DNA from: Selaginella tamariscina | Lineage: Eukaryota > Streptophyta > Lycopodiopsida > Selaginellales > Selaginellaceae | NCBI GenBank assembly: GCA_003024785.1 | Contig: PUQB01000012.1 | Coordinates: forward strand, 1,419,891 to 1,483,890 | DNA length: 64,000 bases | Reading direction: 5' to 3' | In this document: positions 26,001 to 36,759 of the stretch, piece by piece | Layout of the letters: each line of letters starts with the position of its first letter | How positions within the stretch are numbered: the first letter of the stretch is position 1 | Made by a program: the position numbers and the translations under genes | Notes under the pieces: generated by a model | The model's input: the letters and a program-made list of their open reading frames with translations, nothing else | Told to the model about the DNA's origin: nothing | Database searches by the model: none

Positions 26001-27003
26001 AACGTGCGAGAATGAATGTCAAATCTTAAAGTTATTCAATAATTGTTAATTATTCATTTTTAATGAAGGGGAAGAAAGCGCAGGGGAGCGATTATGAAAG
26101 CAGTGAATGTGGCAGTGAGGAAAGTGAACCATCTCCAAAGAAAAAGACGTGAGTTTATTACATTATATTGTGTGTGTGTGTGTGCATTTTCCATGCACAG
26201 AAGACATTTATATGTAAATTGTTACTTGAAATGTATATTGAATAGTTTGAAATATAAATTTATTCAAAATCAATCTATACCTACCTACATGCATATATAA
26301 TTTAGACATGGGACCTGTCTTTTTATTTGATATTTGTACAATATCATGTAATGTTGTGTCGTGATATATATATATATAATAATATTACACACATATATAC
26401 ACGTGCGGTTGTTTTTGCAGAGGAGAGAGATGATTCCTCACCAACGTCGTAAGAATGGCCTGGAGTACTTTGGAAGAGGAAACGTTAAGGGTAAAATTAT
26501 ATACTGATGATTATTTATATATGTTTAAACCTTTATGCAGTTCTAGAAATGTATATACGATATATATACTAATATAATCAAGCAATCTGTATATGTATAT
26601 GATTTCAAATATATCATCCATTTCTGTACACGTTATTCATATGTACAATATATATTGTCTACATACCCACACATGTATACGTGTGTATCTAGCGTGTAGA
26701 AACTGCATGTGTAGAATTATAAACGCTACAGGACGCACATACATATATGCATGTCATACATTGATACATGTGTGTTTGTGTATACAATTAGACTGTGGGT
26801 TCTTACTGTTTAAAACTGAACTATATTTTCGTCCACACGCACACACATACAAAATAAACTCTTTGTTTACAGGAAGGATATGCGAAATTTGGTACCAAGT
26901 GGCAAAAAATACTGCAATTTGGTATGGGGAAGTTGCATCCGACTCGAACCGGGATCGATCTCAAAGATAAGTGGAGAAACATGAAGAAAAAGGAGCACTG
27001 AGA
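23030..27003 (+). CDS. Myb-like telobox (VDLKDKWRN-type) protein with possible PHD-like zinc finger
   Basis: Exons read: 23030-23102, 23167-23241, 23325-23419, 23586-23679, 23813-23868, 23942-24078, about 24459-24571, 24755-24894, 25261-25358, one or two uncertain exons within 25360-25560, 25630-25708, 25775-25910, 26069-26148, 26421-26489 and 26873-27003. The start MALPWQWILEKLA resembles plant Homeodomain-like / zinc-finger proteins near TRFL factors. The middle is acidic (MLVSEDEDFDS and SIEDSEDEE). GDWFCPKC near 25635 looks like the C-terminal half of a PHD finger. The last two exons give a SANT/Myb helix with W..LEEETLR joined to EGYAKFGTKWQKIL, then TGIDLKDKWRNM, the telobox signature of proteins that bind TTAGGG-type repeats. 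Several single-base breaks occur (for example near 23195, 23655 and 26453). The PHD N-terminal half is not clearly readable. Confidence 0.72.
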
Positions 27004-28230
27004 CAAGGTACGTAAACGCGTACCTGTGTACATTTTTAACATTGCTCATATGAGTAAACTCTTTGCATAGACCAACACATGCGCACGCAGAGAGAGAGAG
27101 AGAGAGAGCTCTATATACGTATTCTTTAAGTAATGTATAGAGTCATATTGTGTGTGTGTGTTGTGTGTGTGTGACTTCATGCAGGAAGTGTTTTGGTGAC
27201 TGTGGAATGGAGACAGTTTTAATGCTGTTTAATAGCTAAATAATGTCATGCATGGTGTAAAATATATATTATTCATACTTATATAGATATATAACGTATG
27301 TATGTATATCTAGATATTTTTGATCTCACGTGTGTATAACGTATGTAGTGTACAGTGAACACATTTAAATTTACAGATACAATTGAATTAAATTGTTTCC
27401 TAGAACAGTAATTGTAGTTACTGTTACAGTTGTGGCAAAAATATGCATTTTAATATTCATTTTGCAGTTATAGACAACTCACATATAATTGAACTGTAGT
27501 GCCATAAAATTAAATTCTCATTACAATTAGATGCTTTATTTAAATGTTTTAACTATATTGATTTTACTAATTAAAAGAGATAAGAATATATTTGATAACA
27601 TACAATAATAATAATAAAACACTACAGGGATGTATAGAGAAGTTAGTTATATGCGTGAATTTTGATGAATGTATATATGTTTATAACTTTTAGCTTACTA
27701 ATGTTAATTAATTAAAAAATGCACTTAAATATTGTAGAATTATTAATATATTCAAACGTATATATATAAAATGTAGTGGAATTGCTGAGTATTGCATGTA
27801 TAAACGTATAAAATGGGAATGATATGTAAAAATGGGAATATAATTAATATTTATATATTAATTATTAATATTTTAAACATACATTTTAAAAATATTCTTT
27901 TTTTAAATATATATTATTCTAAGAATTATTTTTTTATTAAAAAATATTAATTAAATAATTAAAATTATTAATTATTAAGAAAATGGGACTATATAGATTT
28001 TTATTTTACAATGTTCATATATAAACAATGCATATATTATAAAATCGCACAAAGAACTTTACCATTATTTTTAATATATTTACTGGGATTTGTGAAAATT
28101 AACTTGATGTTTATGCACTAAACATGCATGTGTGTACGTTGCACGCGTGTGTATATACGTGTACGTGTATAAGTAAGTCTTAATTATTTTAATCTTAAAT
28201 ATTCTTGGTATATATATTTATTTAGGGCTC
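27004..28230. other. AT-rich intergenic DNA
   Basis: This spacer holds GA (27091-27108) and TG runs and long AT tracts. No coding frame was recognised. Confidence 0.5.
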
Positions 28231-28247
28231 CTTATATCACACGAAAG

Positions 28248-29005
28248 ATGATGCGTGCAGCGATTCGCACAGGCAATGTATCACATGTTTCCGCAGGATC
28301 TGCCACATTTGTGAGTACTCTCTCTCTCTCTCTCTCTCGTAATTTCTATGAATCCCGCTTGGCTTTCCCCGTTGCATTCCCATTCTGTGCAGATATGCTC
28401 CAGATTTCTCTATGGCGCATTCTGGTTGAATGATCTTGAATGGGTATGATCGTTCCATGTCTTAATTTGCATAATCAAGCTGTGTTCTTCATGGCTTTGA
28501 TTAAATCATTTCTTCTTGTTAATCCACTTTCTTTATTTGTTTAGATGAGGTTCTTCAAGCCTTGTACTGTTGTGAGCAATCAGCAGATTGCTGATCTCCA
28601 GGAAATCCAGTAAGTTAACACCATATATACATACTAGCGTACATTTACACGTGCATACGTATAGAAAAATCATTGAAAGTTAATATGTAAGTATACATTA
28701 ATACATACACAAATATATATTAATAATGAATGTAGCCAGAGAAGAAAAGGGAGGCTTTTGTGCAAACTCCCTCACTTCAAAAGGAAATGAAGATTAAAGA
28801 CGTGTTTAATGCGGTGAAACGGAAGGAGCCTCAGGTATATAGCATATTATTAATACTGTTAAATATTAATTAAATATTAATTTTATTTACATAATTGCTA
28901 TATAATGATTGCTGTATGTGTATTATAACATCCACATTTAGTAATTTGTTAGTGTTAATGCAGGGTTTTGACATTGACGAAAGTAGTTTGTCATATTTGA
29001 TGTAA
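28248..29005 (+). CDS. Small unrecognised 5-exon gene (about 106 residues)
   Basis: A consistent exon chain can be read: 28248-28310, 28393-28443, 28545-28609, 28736-28834 and 28964-29005, ending at TAA. Each exon is bounded by GT/AG sites and all joints are phase 0, except that the third exon's donor reads CCAGTAAGTT where CCAG|GTAAGTT would be expected, another single-base loss in a GG pair. The product starts MMRAAIRTGNVSHVSAG, has an aromatic FLYGAFWLNDLEW segment, a lysine-rich middle (KEMKIKDVFNAVKRKEPQ) and ends GFDIDESSLSYLM. A TTTAGGGCTCC leader lies 20 bp upstream of the start. I do not recognise the family. The exon logic supports a real gene, but expression evidence is missing. 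Confidence 0.45.
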
Positions 29006-30700
29006 TGAGAAATGATGTAAGAGAAATGAATTATAATTATAAAAGGTTATTTTAAATTAAAAGGGCTGTTTGCCATCAAGAACAAGTAAGTTATTGTTGT
29101 ATGTGATAATAAATAAATGATATAATCTTCTTACCATTGCTAATTGCTTTTCACAATTATTTATATTCTTTATATTCTGCAATAATAACTGCTTTTTATT
29201 TTTTAATTGTAGTAATATGACGTTTTTTTGTGTTATAACGTAATTATATTCTAATTCATTAAAGACCATTATCGGGTCCATTTCCTTATTCCATCTTATA
29301 GTTTCTTTATTTAATTTGAATAATTGATTTGTTCTCTAAATTAATTTTTTAATTAAATCTTGAACATATAAATTTCTCAGTTAATACTTCTAGTGTTTCT
29401 TCACTTATCTTTGACATTGATTTTTTTAATATATTTTAATATTTGGATTTGGCTTTTTGAACTTGTTATTTAATTGAAAAAACTAAAAAAAAAGTTATGA
29501 ATTAATTCAATTTAAGTTTTAAAAAATTATAAAATCAAATAAAAATGTTTTTGCTTGTTTTATTTTCGACATGTATTTGACAGTTTAGCTGTGTCAACTT
29601 TATTTTCGATACATTATTCTTTAATAAATTTTTTTACAATTTCTAATAAATTACATTTATATTCTTATTAGAAATGTTATTGGTAACACTAAAATCTAAT
29701 TCTTTAGATTTTAATTTTTTATTTAGAAATTTTCATATGTTAACATGTTATTTATTTTGTTATTTTTTTTTTTGACCTACTTAAAAACTGCATCTTTAAA
29801 ATTAGCTTCTATGTTCTACCATACTTAATATTTCAAAACCTTAATTTTATTTTTTTATTTTATTATTTAATTTAATTTAAGTTAGGACTTATCTAATAAT
29901 TATTTATTTTTTCACCAGATTCGATATATGGACATTAATAAAATCATAATTTTCCTATACGATTATTGTAAACGTACAAATTTATAGTTAATCCATAATT
30001 AACTCTTTACTGTATTTTTCATGTCCTTTTCGTAGACAAAGGGTTATTTATAAATTTCTTTTGAGTTTCTTAAAAATATATGATAATTTTTCTTAATTAT
30101 ATTAAATTTTAATGATTTATTTATACTCAGCAGTTTAATAATCAAAACTCTTGGAAATAAAGTAATATACGCCTACTTCTCTAAAACTAATTTGTTAGAA
30201 AGGGATTAAGAATTCATAATTATTAAATCAATGGTAAATGAGATAACGTTCTAAGTTTGAAAAAGCTAGAGGTATTTCCATTAACAGAAAGCACCACTTG
30301 TTGTTGTTTTAATTCAAGTATATGTATATCAATCTATATGTATATATATTAGTATATTATTAGTTAGTATGTATAACATTATCACCAGTGGTATCATTAA
30401 CTATATTCTATTGAAAGCAACAAATTACATACACCACCAAGATGCTGAATTATATGTTATTGATATGCTTTACTTTTAATATTATATTTCATGGATGAAC
30501 TTCATCTTGTTATTATTATATCATTGTTCTATTTAAATAATGTGTGATTTCATCTTGATACAATATCTATATCTATATCTATATATATAATTGATTACAT
30601 ATTTACAATATTCTTCAAGAATATTATAGTGTGTGTCAAAGTGGAATAAAATTTATCTTGTTTTAATAAGGTTTAACGAAAAATGGCCAAATTAGGGTTT
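29006..30700. other. Very AT-rich intergenic DNA
   Basis: Long T- and A-rich tracts with no recognisable gene. The motif TTAGGGTTTCTTAATTAGGGTTTC at about 30693-30716 is a tandem telo-box just before the next start codon. Confidence 0.5.
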
Positions 30701-30726
30701 CTTAATTAGGGTTTCTGCGAACGACA

Positions 30727-32300
30727 ATGGAGGTAACTAAAACTTTTAAATTTATGTATGTAATTATTATTTTGTTTTCTATATTAAATTACAGAATTAA
30801 TACACAAGGCTACAAAATATTTGCATATTTACATCCTTTCATATGTGTACATTTCTATTGGATACATCGAATGCATATTCATACATGTACATTTGATATA
30901 TTACTTATCCCATTATATTGTAATCTTGAGGATGTGTGTATGACTGCTGCTGTTAAAGTGTAGGATAAACGTATATATACACATCTTACAGGATTTAGTG
31001 GAAGATCTGAGGGCAGTGGACCTGGATGATCTGCTTTCAGTGTTGGGACAGTTGAGAACAATGACACGAAAGAAGAAGAACAGGATGTGCTTAGTGACAA
31101 GTACATGATGCAGCTCCTTGCCTGCTTACAAGATCCGTCTATGCCTGCTCACATAGCTGCAGAGGCTGCAAATGTCATCCTCAACCTCTGTTATGAAAAA
31201 CAGAACGTCGATCTGCTGCTCCAATACGATGGTGCTCCTGTCCTGGTATAATGTCTTAATAAACACACACACACACACACACACGTGTGTGTGTGTTATG
31301 TGTGTGTGTGTATAGTGTCTCATCTTTATGTACTTATCCGTTTTGACGTGTGTGTATGTGTGTGTGAGAGAGAGAGCACATACAGGCATACCATAGAGAA
31401 TATACACTCTCCATGTATATTTTCTATATATACATGCATATACGTGTATGTACGTGTTGGTACAGATTGAGCTTCTAGCATCAGAAGACGAGGAGCTTCA
31501 AGCTAATGCAGCAGGAGCATTACAAAGCATTATGTTTCCAACCAAATGGAGACATATTGTGCGAGCTTTGGGGCAATCACTTTACTTGTGCAGCTTCTCA
31601 CTGCAAATTCTCAAAGCGTAAGTTCTATATGACATGCACATATGCATTATATGCATGGCATATATGTGTTGTATGTGTATATGCATTTTAACATGAGCTT
31701 TCAAAGGGGATGGATCATCCAGGTGAGGACGGGCAGCAGGTGCACTACACAATATAAGCTCGGATGGGGAAGCTATACGTGAAATACGTAGAAAGGGCGG
31801 TATAAAGTCCCTTATACGGTTACTTGACAGTAGACAGTTGAGCATATGCGGATTTGCGCGGGTGCACTACAGAAATATCCAGAGAAGTTGCCAGCAGGTC
31901 TGTTATTCGAAATAGTGATGCCATGTTCTCGTTGGTACATTTGCTTGGCAGCTGTGAACTCCAAACTCAGGTGTGTGCGTGCGTGTGCACATGTGTGTGC
32001 AGGGTGTATATAATCGGTACTTCAGAAACATGCGTACACAAGAACCACATCTCTCTACACGCACACACACGCACGCACACACAACACACACACTTTCTAT
32101 GTATTCTTCTTTAGGTGTGTGCAGCTGGGGCCTGCTGAACTTGCTGGGGCGGGAATCTACAGATAGAGGCTCATATAAGGCGAGCGAGCGTAGTTAAGGC
32201 CATGAGGAACATAGTGGTTGCAAGTATAATACAGAGCCTCTTCTTTAGTGAGGAAGCTAAGAGGACTTTCTATGTACTTACGCAAAAAGAATCTCAGTAA
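30727..32300 (+). CDS. Armadillo (ARM)-repeat protein, frame-broken
   Basis: Exons: 30727-30732 (ATGGAG only), 30992-31245, 31466-31617, 31723-31970 and 32115-32300. Four or more ARM-like helical repeats can be read: HIAAEAANVILNLC, LQANAAGALQSI, then after frame shifts TLLVQLLT, RAAGALHNISSDGEAIREI and KSLIRLLDS, then EVASR.VIRNSDAMFSLVHLLGS, and VCAAGALLNLLG. The C-terminus reads RASVVKAMRNIVVASIIQSLFFSEEA. ARM repeats form a curved helical scaffold for protein binding; I cannot assign a specific partner. Frame breaks near 31075, 31540, 31865-31890 and 32133-32150 are each single-base. A two-codon first exon is unusual but has a consensus donor and a telo-box leader. Confidence 0.7.
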
Positions 32301-32870
32301 GGATTACGAACAGACATGCCGTAAATCTAATTTAACAGCAGATATAACAGTGAAACATTCATTATTTAATATACTTATTATGTTTATATGTGTACACTGA
32401 AAATATCTTATGATAAGATTTATAAAACTCTCTCTCTCTCTTCTCACACACACACACCACACTCTGAAGTATGATACTGCATATACTATATATATAACTA
32501 TTATATATATTCTTATACAACTTATATTATATCATTCGATTTCCATAATATTTATTATTCTAGTAAACAATATTAATGTGTAGATTTTATATAATAGATT
32601 TTTGAATATTTATAAACGTAAAGTATTTTTATTCATGCTTGTTCTTCTGTTTATGTTTTTAATTAAGTAAAATCAAAGTACCAGTTTTTTAGATTACTTA
32701 CACACCGTACACGTGTACTTCCCTTGTAAATTTTCAATTAAGTAAGCTGATTAATCTGAGCCATTGGATTTGCCAGTGGATTTATTTCATTTTGCGAGAA
32801 GGACACGTGGACGTATTATATTGTGATTCGTAAAACCCTAATAGGTTTTCCCACTGTAATTCAGTAATTC
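32301..32870. other. AT-rich intergenic DNA
   Basis: Spacer with CT/CA runs near 32420-32460. AAAACCCTAATAGG at about 32832-32845 is a telo-box-like motif preceding the next possible transcription unit. Confidence 0.4.
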
Positions 32871-33036
32871 AGTATGCGGAGATGTTCAGCATGTAGGGCT
32901 TGGGCGCTTCCCGGGAAGTAACAGGTATCGCTACATTGCCCCATGTTGGTACAATCTCATCTGGATCGTCTATTTTCTTATCTCAATTCAAATCTACTAC
33001 CAACTGCAGCACATTCATAAACAACCCCCTTTTGGT

Positions 33037-33368
33037 TTGATAATGGGAGTCCCCCTCATACTCAAGTTAGTTCTCATATTTGGCTTTGACCTATGCATGC
33101 ACAAGAGGTATCAGATCTCTCTCTTCCCCTTCTTCTCTATGTGTGTGTGTACATTTTACGTGGTTTTTTTTTTCAGATGTAGAGTAGATGAATTGTCAAG
33201 GTGGTTTATAGTAGTCTTGCTCCTTGCATATTTAATGCTTCCTGCTGGTCTTGTTATGCTGTGATACCACGCCTGAAATTCCAATCATTTCCAGTCTGGT
33301 TTCTGATGCTTTTCAATTTCATGTTCGATGGTGCTTTTATCTCTATATGTATTTTCCATATAAATGGT

Positions 33369-33432
<64 letters not shown>

Positions 33433-33560
33433 ACTCACCTTGTGTTTTACAGGAGGTGTAATACATTTAGGCTGTAGTGTTGCATTACGTTTAACATGTC
33501 ACAAAGGGCTCAAGAAGTTGTCGAAGTTGAAGGACAAGAACCCCGACTGTTAAACGGTGG
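33037..33560 (+). CDS. Possible small membrane-protein gene, not recognised
   Basis: Three hydrophobic pieces are separated by plausible introns. One runs near 33037-33110 (VPLILKLVLIFGFDLC). One lies after a TTTCAG acceptor at about 33178 (WFIVVLLLAYLMLPAGLVML, or in the next frame FPVWFLMLFNFMFDGAFIS) and ends at GTAAGT near 33367. A third lies after an acceptor near 33453 (GGVIHLGCSVALRLTCHKGLKKLSKLKDKNPDC). A downstream acidic frame (IEEIQNYESEDDLQIV) lies at about 33570-33642. The pieces suggest transmembrane segments, but frames do not join without shifts and no family is recognised. Confidence 0.25.
33368..33428. repeat. Compound GT/GA microsatellite at an intron start
   Basis: A GT run is followed directly by a GA run, starting within the donor GTAAGTGTGTGTG of the possible membrane-protein gene. 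Confidence 0.85.
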
Positions 33561-33837
33561 ACTGCCACATGCAGATCGAGAGGCAGGTTGAGATTGAAGA
33601 AATCCAAAACTATGAAAGTGAAGACGATCTGCAAATAGTGGTAAGCTGGATAAATAGTATATACTCGTTAAAGGTATCACCAGTTGGTAATATTGTTGTT
33701 TTGCCACTTTTATTTGTAGATTGTGACAGAGTATGAAGTGATGTATGCATGAAACTGTAGGAACCTCTGTAAATACTGTAAAGATACACAGTTTTTCCAA
33801 TGTTAAAGACTTCAGTGTCACAACTGCATGCCACAAA

Positions 33838-35040
33838 CACAATATATGCAGTGTATATATAATATTTTTTGCATTAAGTCACAAGGTATATATATGGCAA
33901 GTAGAGAGTAGGCAGAGCTATTTACAGAATCAATATCAAGTGCAGACTTGGCAGCATGAACACCATGAGCTAGATTCTTATAACTCCTGCAAGCTCCAAG
34001 GAACACTTCCAATCAACCACATCAATAAGATAAGGCATCGTGTTAACCAGTTCACATGCATCTTCGAGGTGGCCAGCACGCCCTAGCACATCCACCATGC
34101 AACTATAGTGCTGCTTTCTGGGTATGAATCCAAAGTCAGACCTCATAGAAGCTAAATGCAGCTTCGCATTTGATACATTTCCTTGTGACTAGAAGCAATC
34201 AAGATAGAGAGAAAACAAGCCTCATCCGCTATGTTCAAGAGTTTAATCCCCAAAGAGCTCCTTTGCCTTGTTTACATGCCTTTCTGAGTATGTAAAAAGT
34301 AAGGCTCCCCAAGATATGAGTCCACTTCTGGCATCTCTCAAAAAACCCTTAGCGTCTAGCAGATGCCCATTCTGGGCATATGCAACAAGCATCGAGTTCC
34401 ATGTGAGCAAGTCCCGCTCGGGAATCTCATCAAAAATAACCTTGAATCTTTAAGGTTTCCCGTTTGGGAAAGTCCCACAAGCATGGAAGTCCATGTGATG
34501 AGGCTATGCTCCGGCATACTCTGCACCAGTTCTGGGCTTCAAGCGTCTGCCCTCCTCGAACATATGCAGTGAGTAGTGAGTTCCAGGTGACAAGGTCCTT
34601 CATGGGCATCCAAATCGAACATAACCTTTGCTTCTTCTGAGTGCGATGAAGCAGATAACATAGAGTTACATACAATTAAGTCCCACTCCGGCATCTCCTC
34701 GAGAGTTTCTTTGCTTCAATATTATACCCATTCCGGGCATATGCAGAAAGCATAGAGACCAACAAACAATATCCCACTGGGGCATATCATTGAATCTTCC
34801 TTGCCTCGTTCAAGTGATTCTTACGCGAGAATGCGTTGAGCATTATTGTCCACACACGTAAGTTCTTCATAGGCATCTCATTGAAGAGTCTCTGGATGTC
34901 AAGATGCCCCTCTCGTGCATATGCAGCTAGCATTGTGGTCCATGAATCGAGATCCTTCATCGAACAAGCAGCGAGCTTCATGAATATGGCCTCCACCAGC
35001 GCATGTAGACAAGCGTGAGTTCCATGAAACAATATCCATT
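33838..35040 (-). pseudogene. Decayed PPR gene (PLS class with E-motif tail)
   Basis: Several PPR units read on the minus strand across different frames. These are KDLDSWTTMLAAYAREGHL and LFNEMPMKNLRVWTIMLNAFSRKNHLNEA near 34800-34960, and KDLVTWNSLLTAYVRGGQTLEA near 34540-34610. Near 33850-34010, EVFLGACRSYKNLAHG then SVNSSAYSLLAIYI is typical of the E motif in plant RNA-editing PPR proteins. There is no start codon or transit peptide, since the sequence stops in a TA run near 35041, and stops or shifts fall every 50-100 codons. The intron-less layout is normal for PPR genes. It is a 5'-truncated relic, though some shifts may be sequencing indels. Confidence 0.7.
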
Positions 35041-35389
35041 CTATATATATATATATATATTACTACGTTCTCAGCCTTTCTAACTTATAGAAATAGTAAT
35101 TCTACAATGTTCACGTTTGTATGAAATATAACGTGTGTGCTGTTCATGATAGTAAAACCAGTTATATAACTTATAAAATTATTATTACTTACATTTTAAT
35201 ATACCGAGTGAAAAATTATTTCCAAATGCTTTGTTAACTGTTTATTATATTAATTAAAATTAATAAAAATAAACGATTTTGTCAATTTAAATAAATGTTT
35301 TCCCTTTAAACAGTATCACTGGGAAATGCTTAAGTTTCATTATATACGACAGTTAGGGTTTACGTACAAGAGAATAAAAAATAATTTAT

Positions 35390-35853
35390 AATTATAGTTA
35401 GTTAGATATTTGATTATTTAGTTAAATAAAAATTTAATAATATGTTAAAATATTTTAAATTTAATATATGTTTAATATTTTGTATAATTTATCTAAAAGA
35501 TAATAATAATAATATTAAATATTTAAAATACGAATTGTCGATGTTATCTTCTTAATAATATTACTATGCTATTTAAACAAAACAACATGGAAATTTTAAA
35601 ATTTTGATAAACCAAAATATTTCTGTAAAAAAAGTTAAAGATACTATAATAATTTTCATAATATGATGTTATATAGTTAATTAAATATGTACGTACAGCA
35701 GGTATGTTTGCACGGAAAACAGCGTGTACATCCGTATCAGTGCTTGACGCCGTATATACACTCATACATATATGCACATACATAGAATAGAGAATTATAT
35801 ATATGTGTGTGTTTAAGTTCTATTTCTTTCTTCCAGCAAATGCAAGGCGAAGA

Positions 35854-35898
<45 letters not shown>

Positions 35899-36740
35899 TA
35901 TATAATGTGTGTATATCTGTTGTTGCGTTAAATTATATTGTCAGATGAAGGGACAACGGAGGCTTGTCAGCTCTTGCCAGCAGGCTGGTGTTGCTACCTT
36001 TTATATGATAATTGTAAATGAATATGATATATTTTAATTATTTTTTATATATAAAATATGGAAACTATTTGTTTATATAAGTTTATTTTTATCTTGATAA
36101 TACTGTATGAACTCGAATCTCCAGTAGATAAAACACAGGCTTTAATCAATTAATAATAATTAAAGAATGTTTTAGATTACTAAATGTGAAATATATATAA
36201 AATAATATACGTTAAGTACAATTTATTAATGAGGTGAAGACATTAACAAATAATTACAAATAAGAATACTTAAACAATGAGTTAAATTGTATTTAGTTAA
36301 TGTTTTAATAATTTACTTGGTATTCTTAAGAAATGATTTAAATTAGCTATATGTTATTTAAAATTATTGTTAAGCTATAACGTTATATTATTATTTATAT
36401 ATAAATTTATCTATAATATAATATAGGTTAATTCAGAAAACTGTATGCTGACGTGGAATTAATTAGGTCAATTAGGGCATTAGAATTAGGTTTCAAGAGG
36501 ATGAGCGACTCTGTCGCGATCGCATCAGGTACGCCCGCGCGTATATGTGTGTATGTATGTATGTATGTAGTTATGTGTGTGTATTTCTGTATATATATTT
36601 ATATGTGTCCATATGTGTTTGGTATGTGATTATTAAAAAATCAAGGGACGAAATTGAAGACATTATGTCATCAAGGTACAAATACACATATAACACGTAC
36701 ATACATGTCTATGTATGTAGAACACTTAAATTGACTTACA
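35390..36740 (-). repeat. Module A: inverted, shorter copy of the module found at 41.7-44.4 and 45.2-48.4 kb
   Basis: Read as reverse complement, this stretch matches module C nearly end to end. 36640-36740 matches the GACATCATGTCTTCAATTTC segment at 45300-45480. 36502-36540 matches one unit of the GC-rich array. 36130-36480 matches 46310-46620. 35700-35970 matches 47930-48120, and 35390-35700 matches 48120-48430. It lacks the central part that in B and C carries the unrecognised gene. Its single GC unit begins with an ATG reading MSDSVAIASG behind an ATTAGGGC leader and before a GGTACG donor-like site, so it may preserve the ancestral state. Confidence 0.75.
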
Positions 36741-36759
36741 ATATAAGAGTTTATTGTGT

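Noticed and set aside
27004-28230. Possible CRISPR-like or satellite array from regularly recurring ATATATGTATG motifs
   Set aside because: The recurrences are irregular microsatellite sequence without constant spacers, and the genome is plant nuclear.
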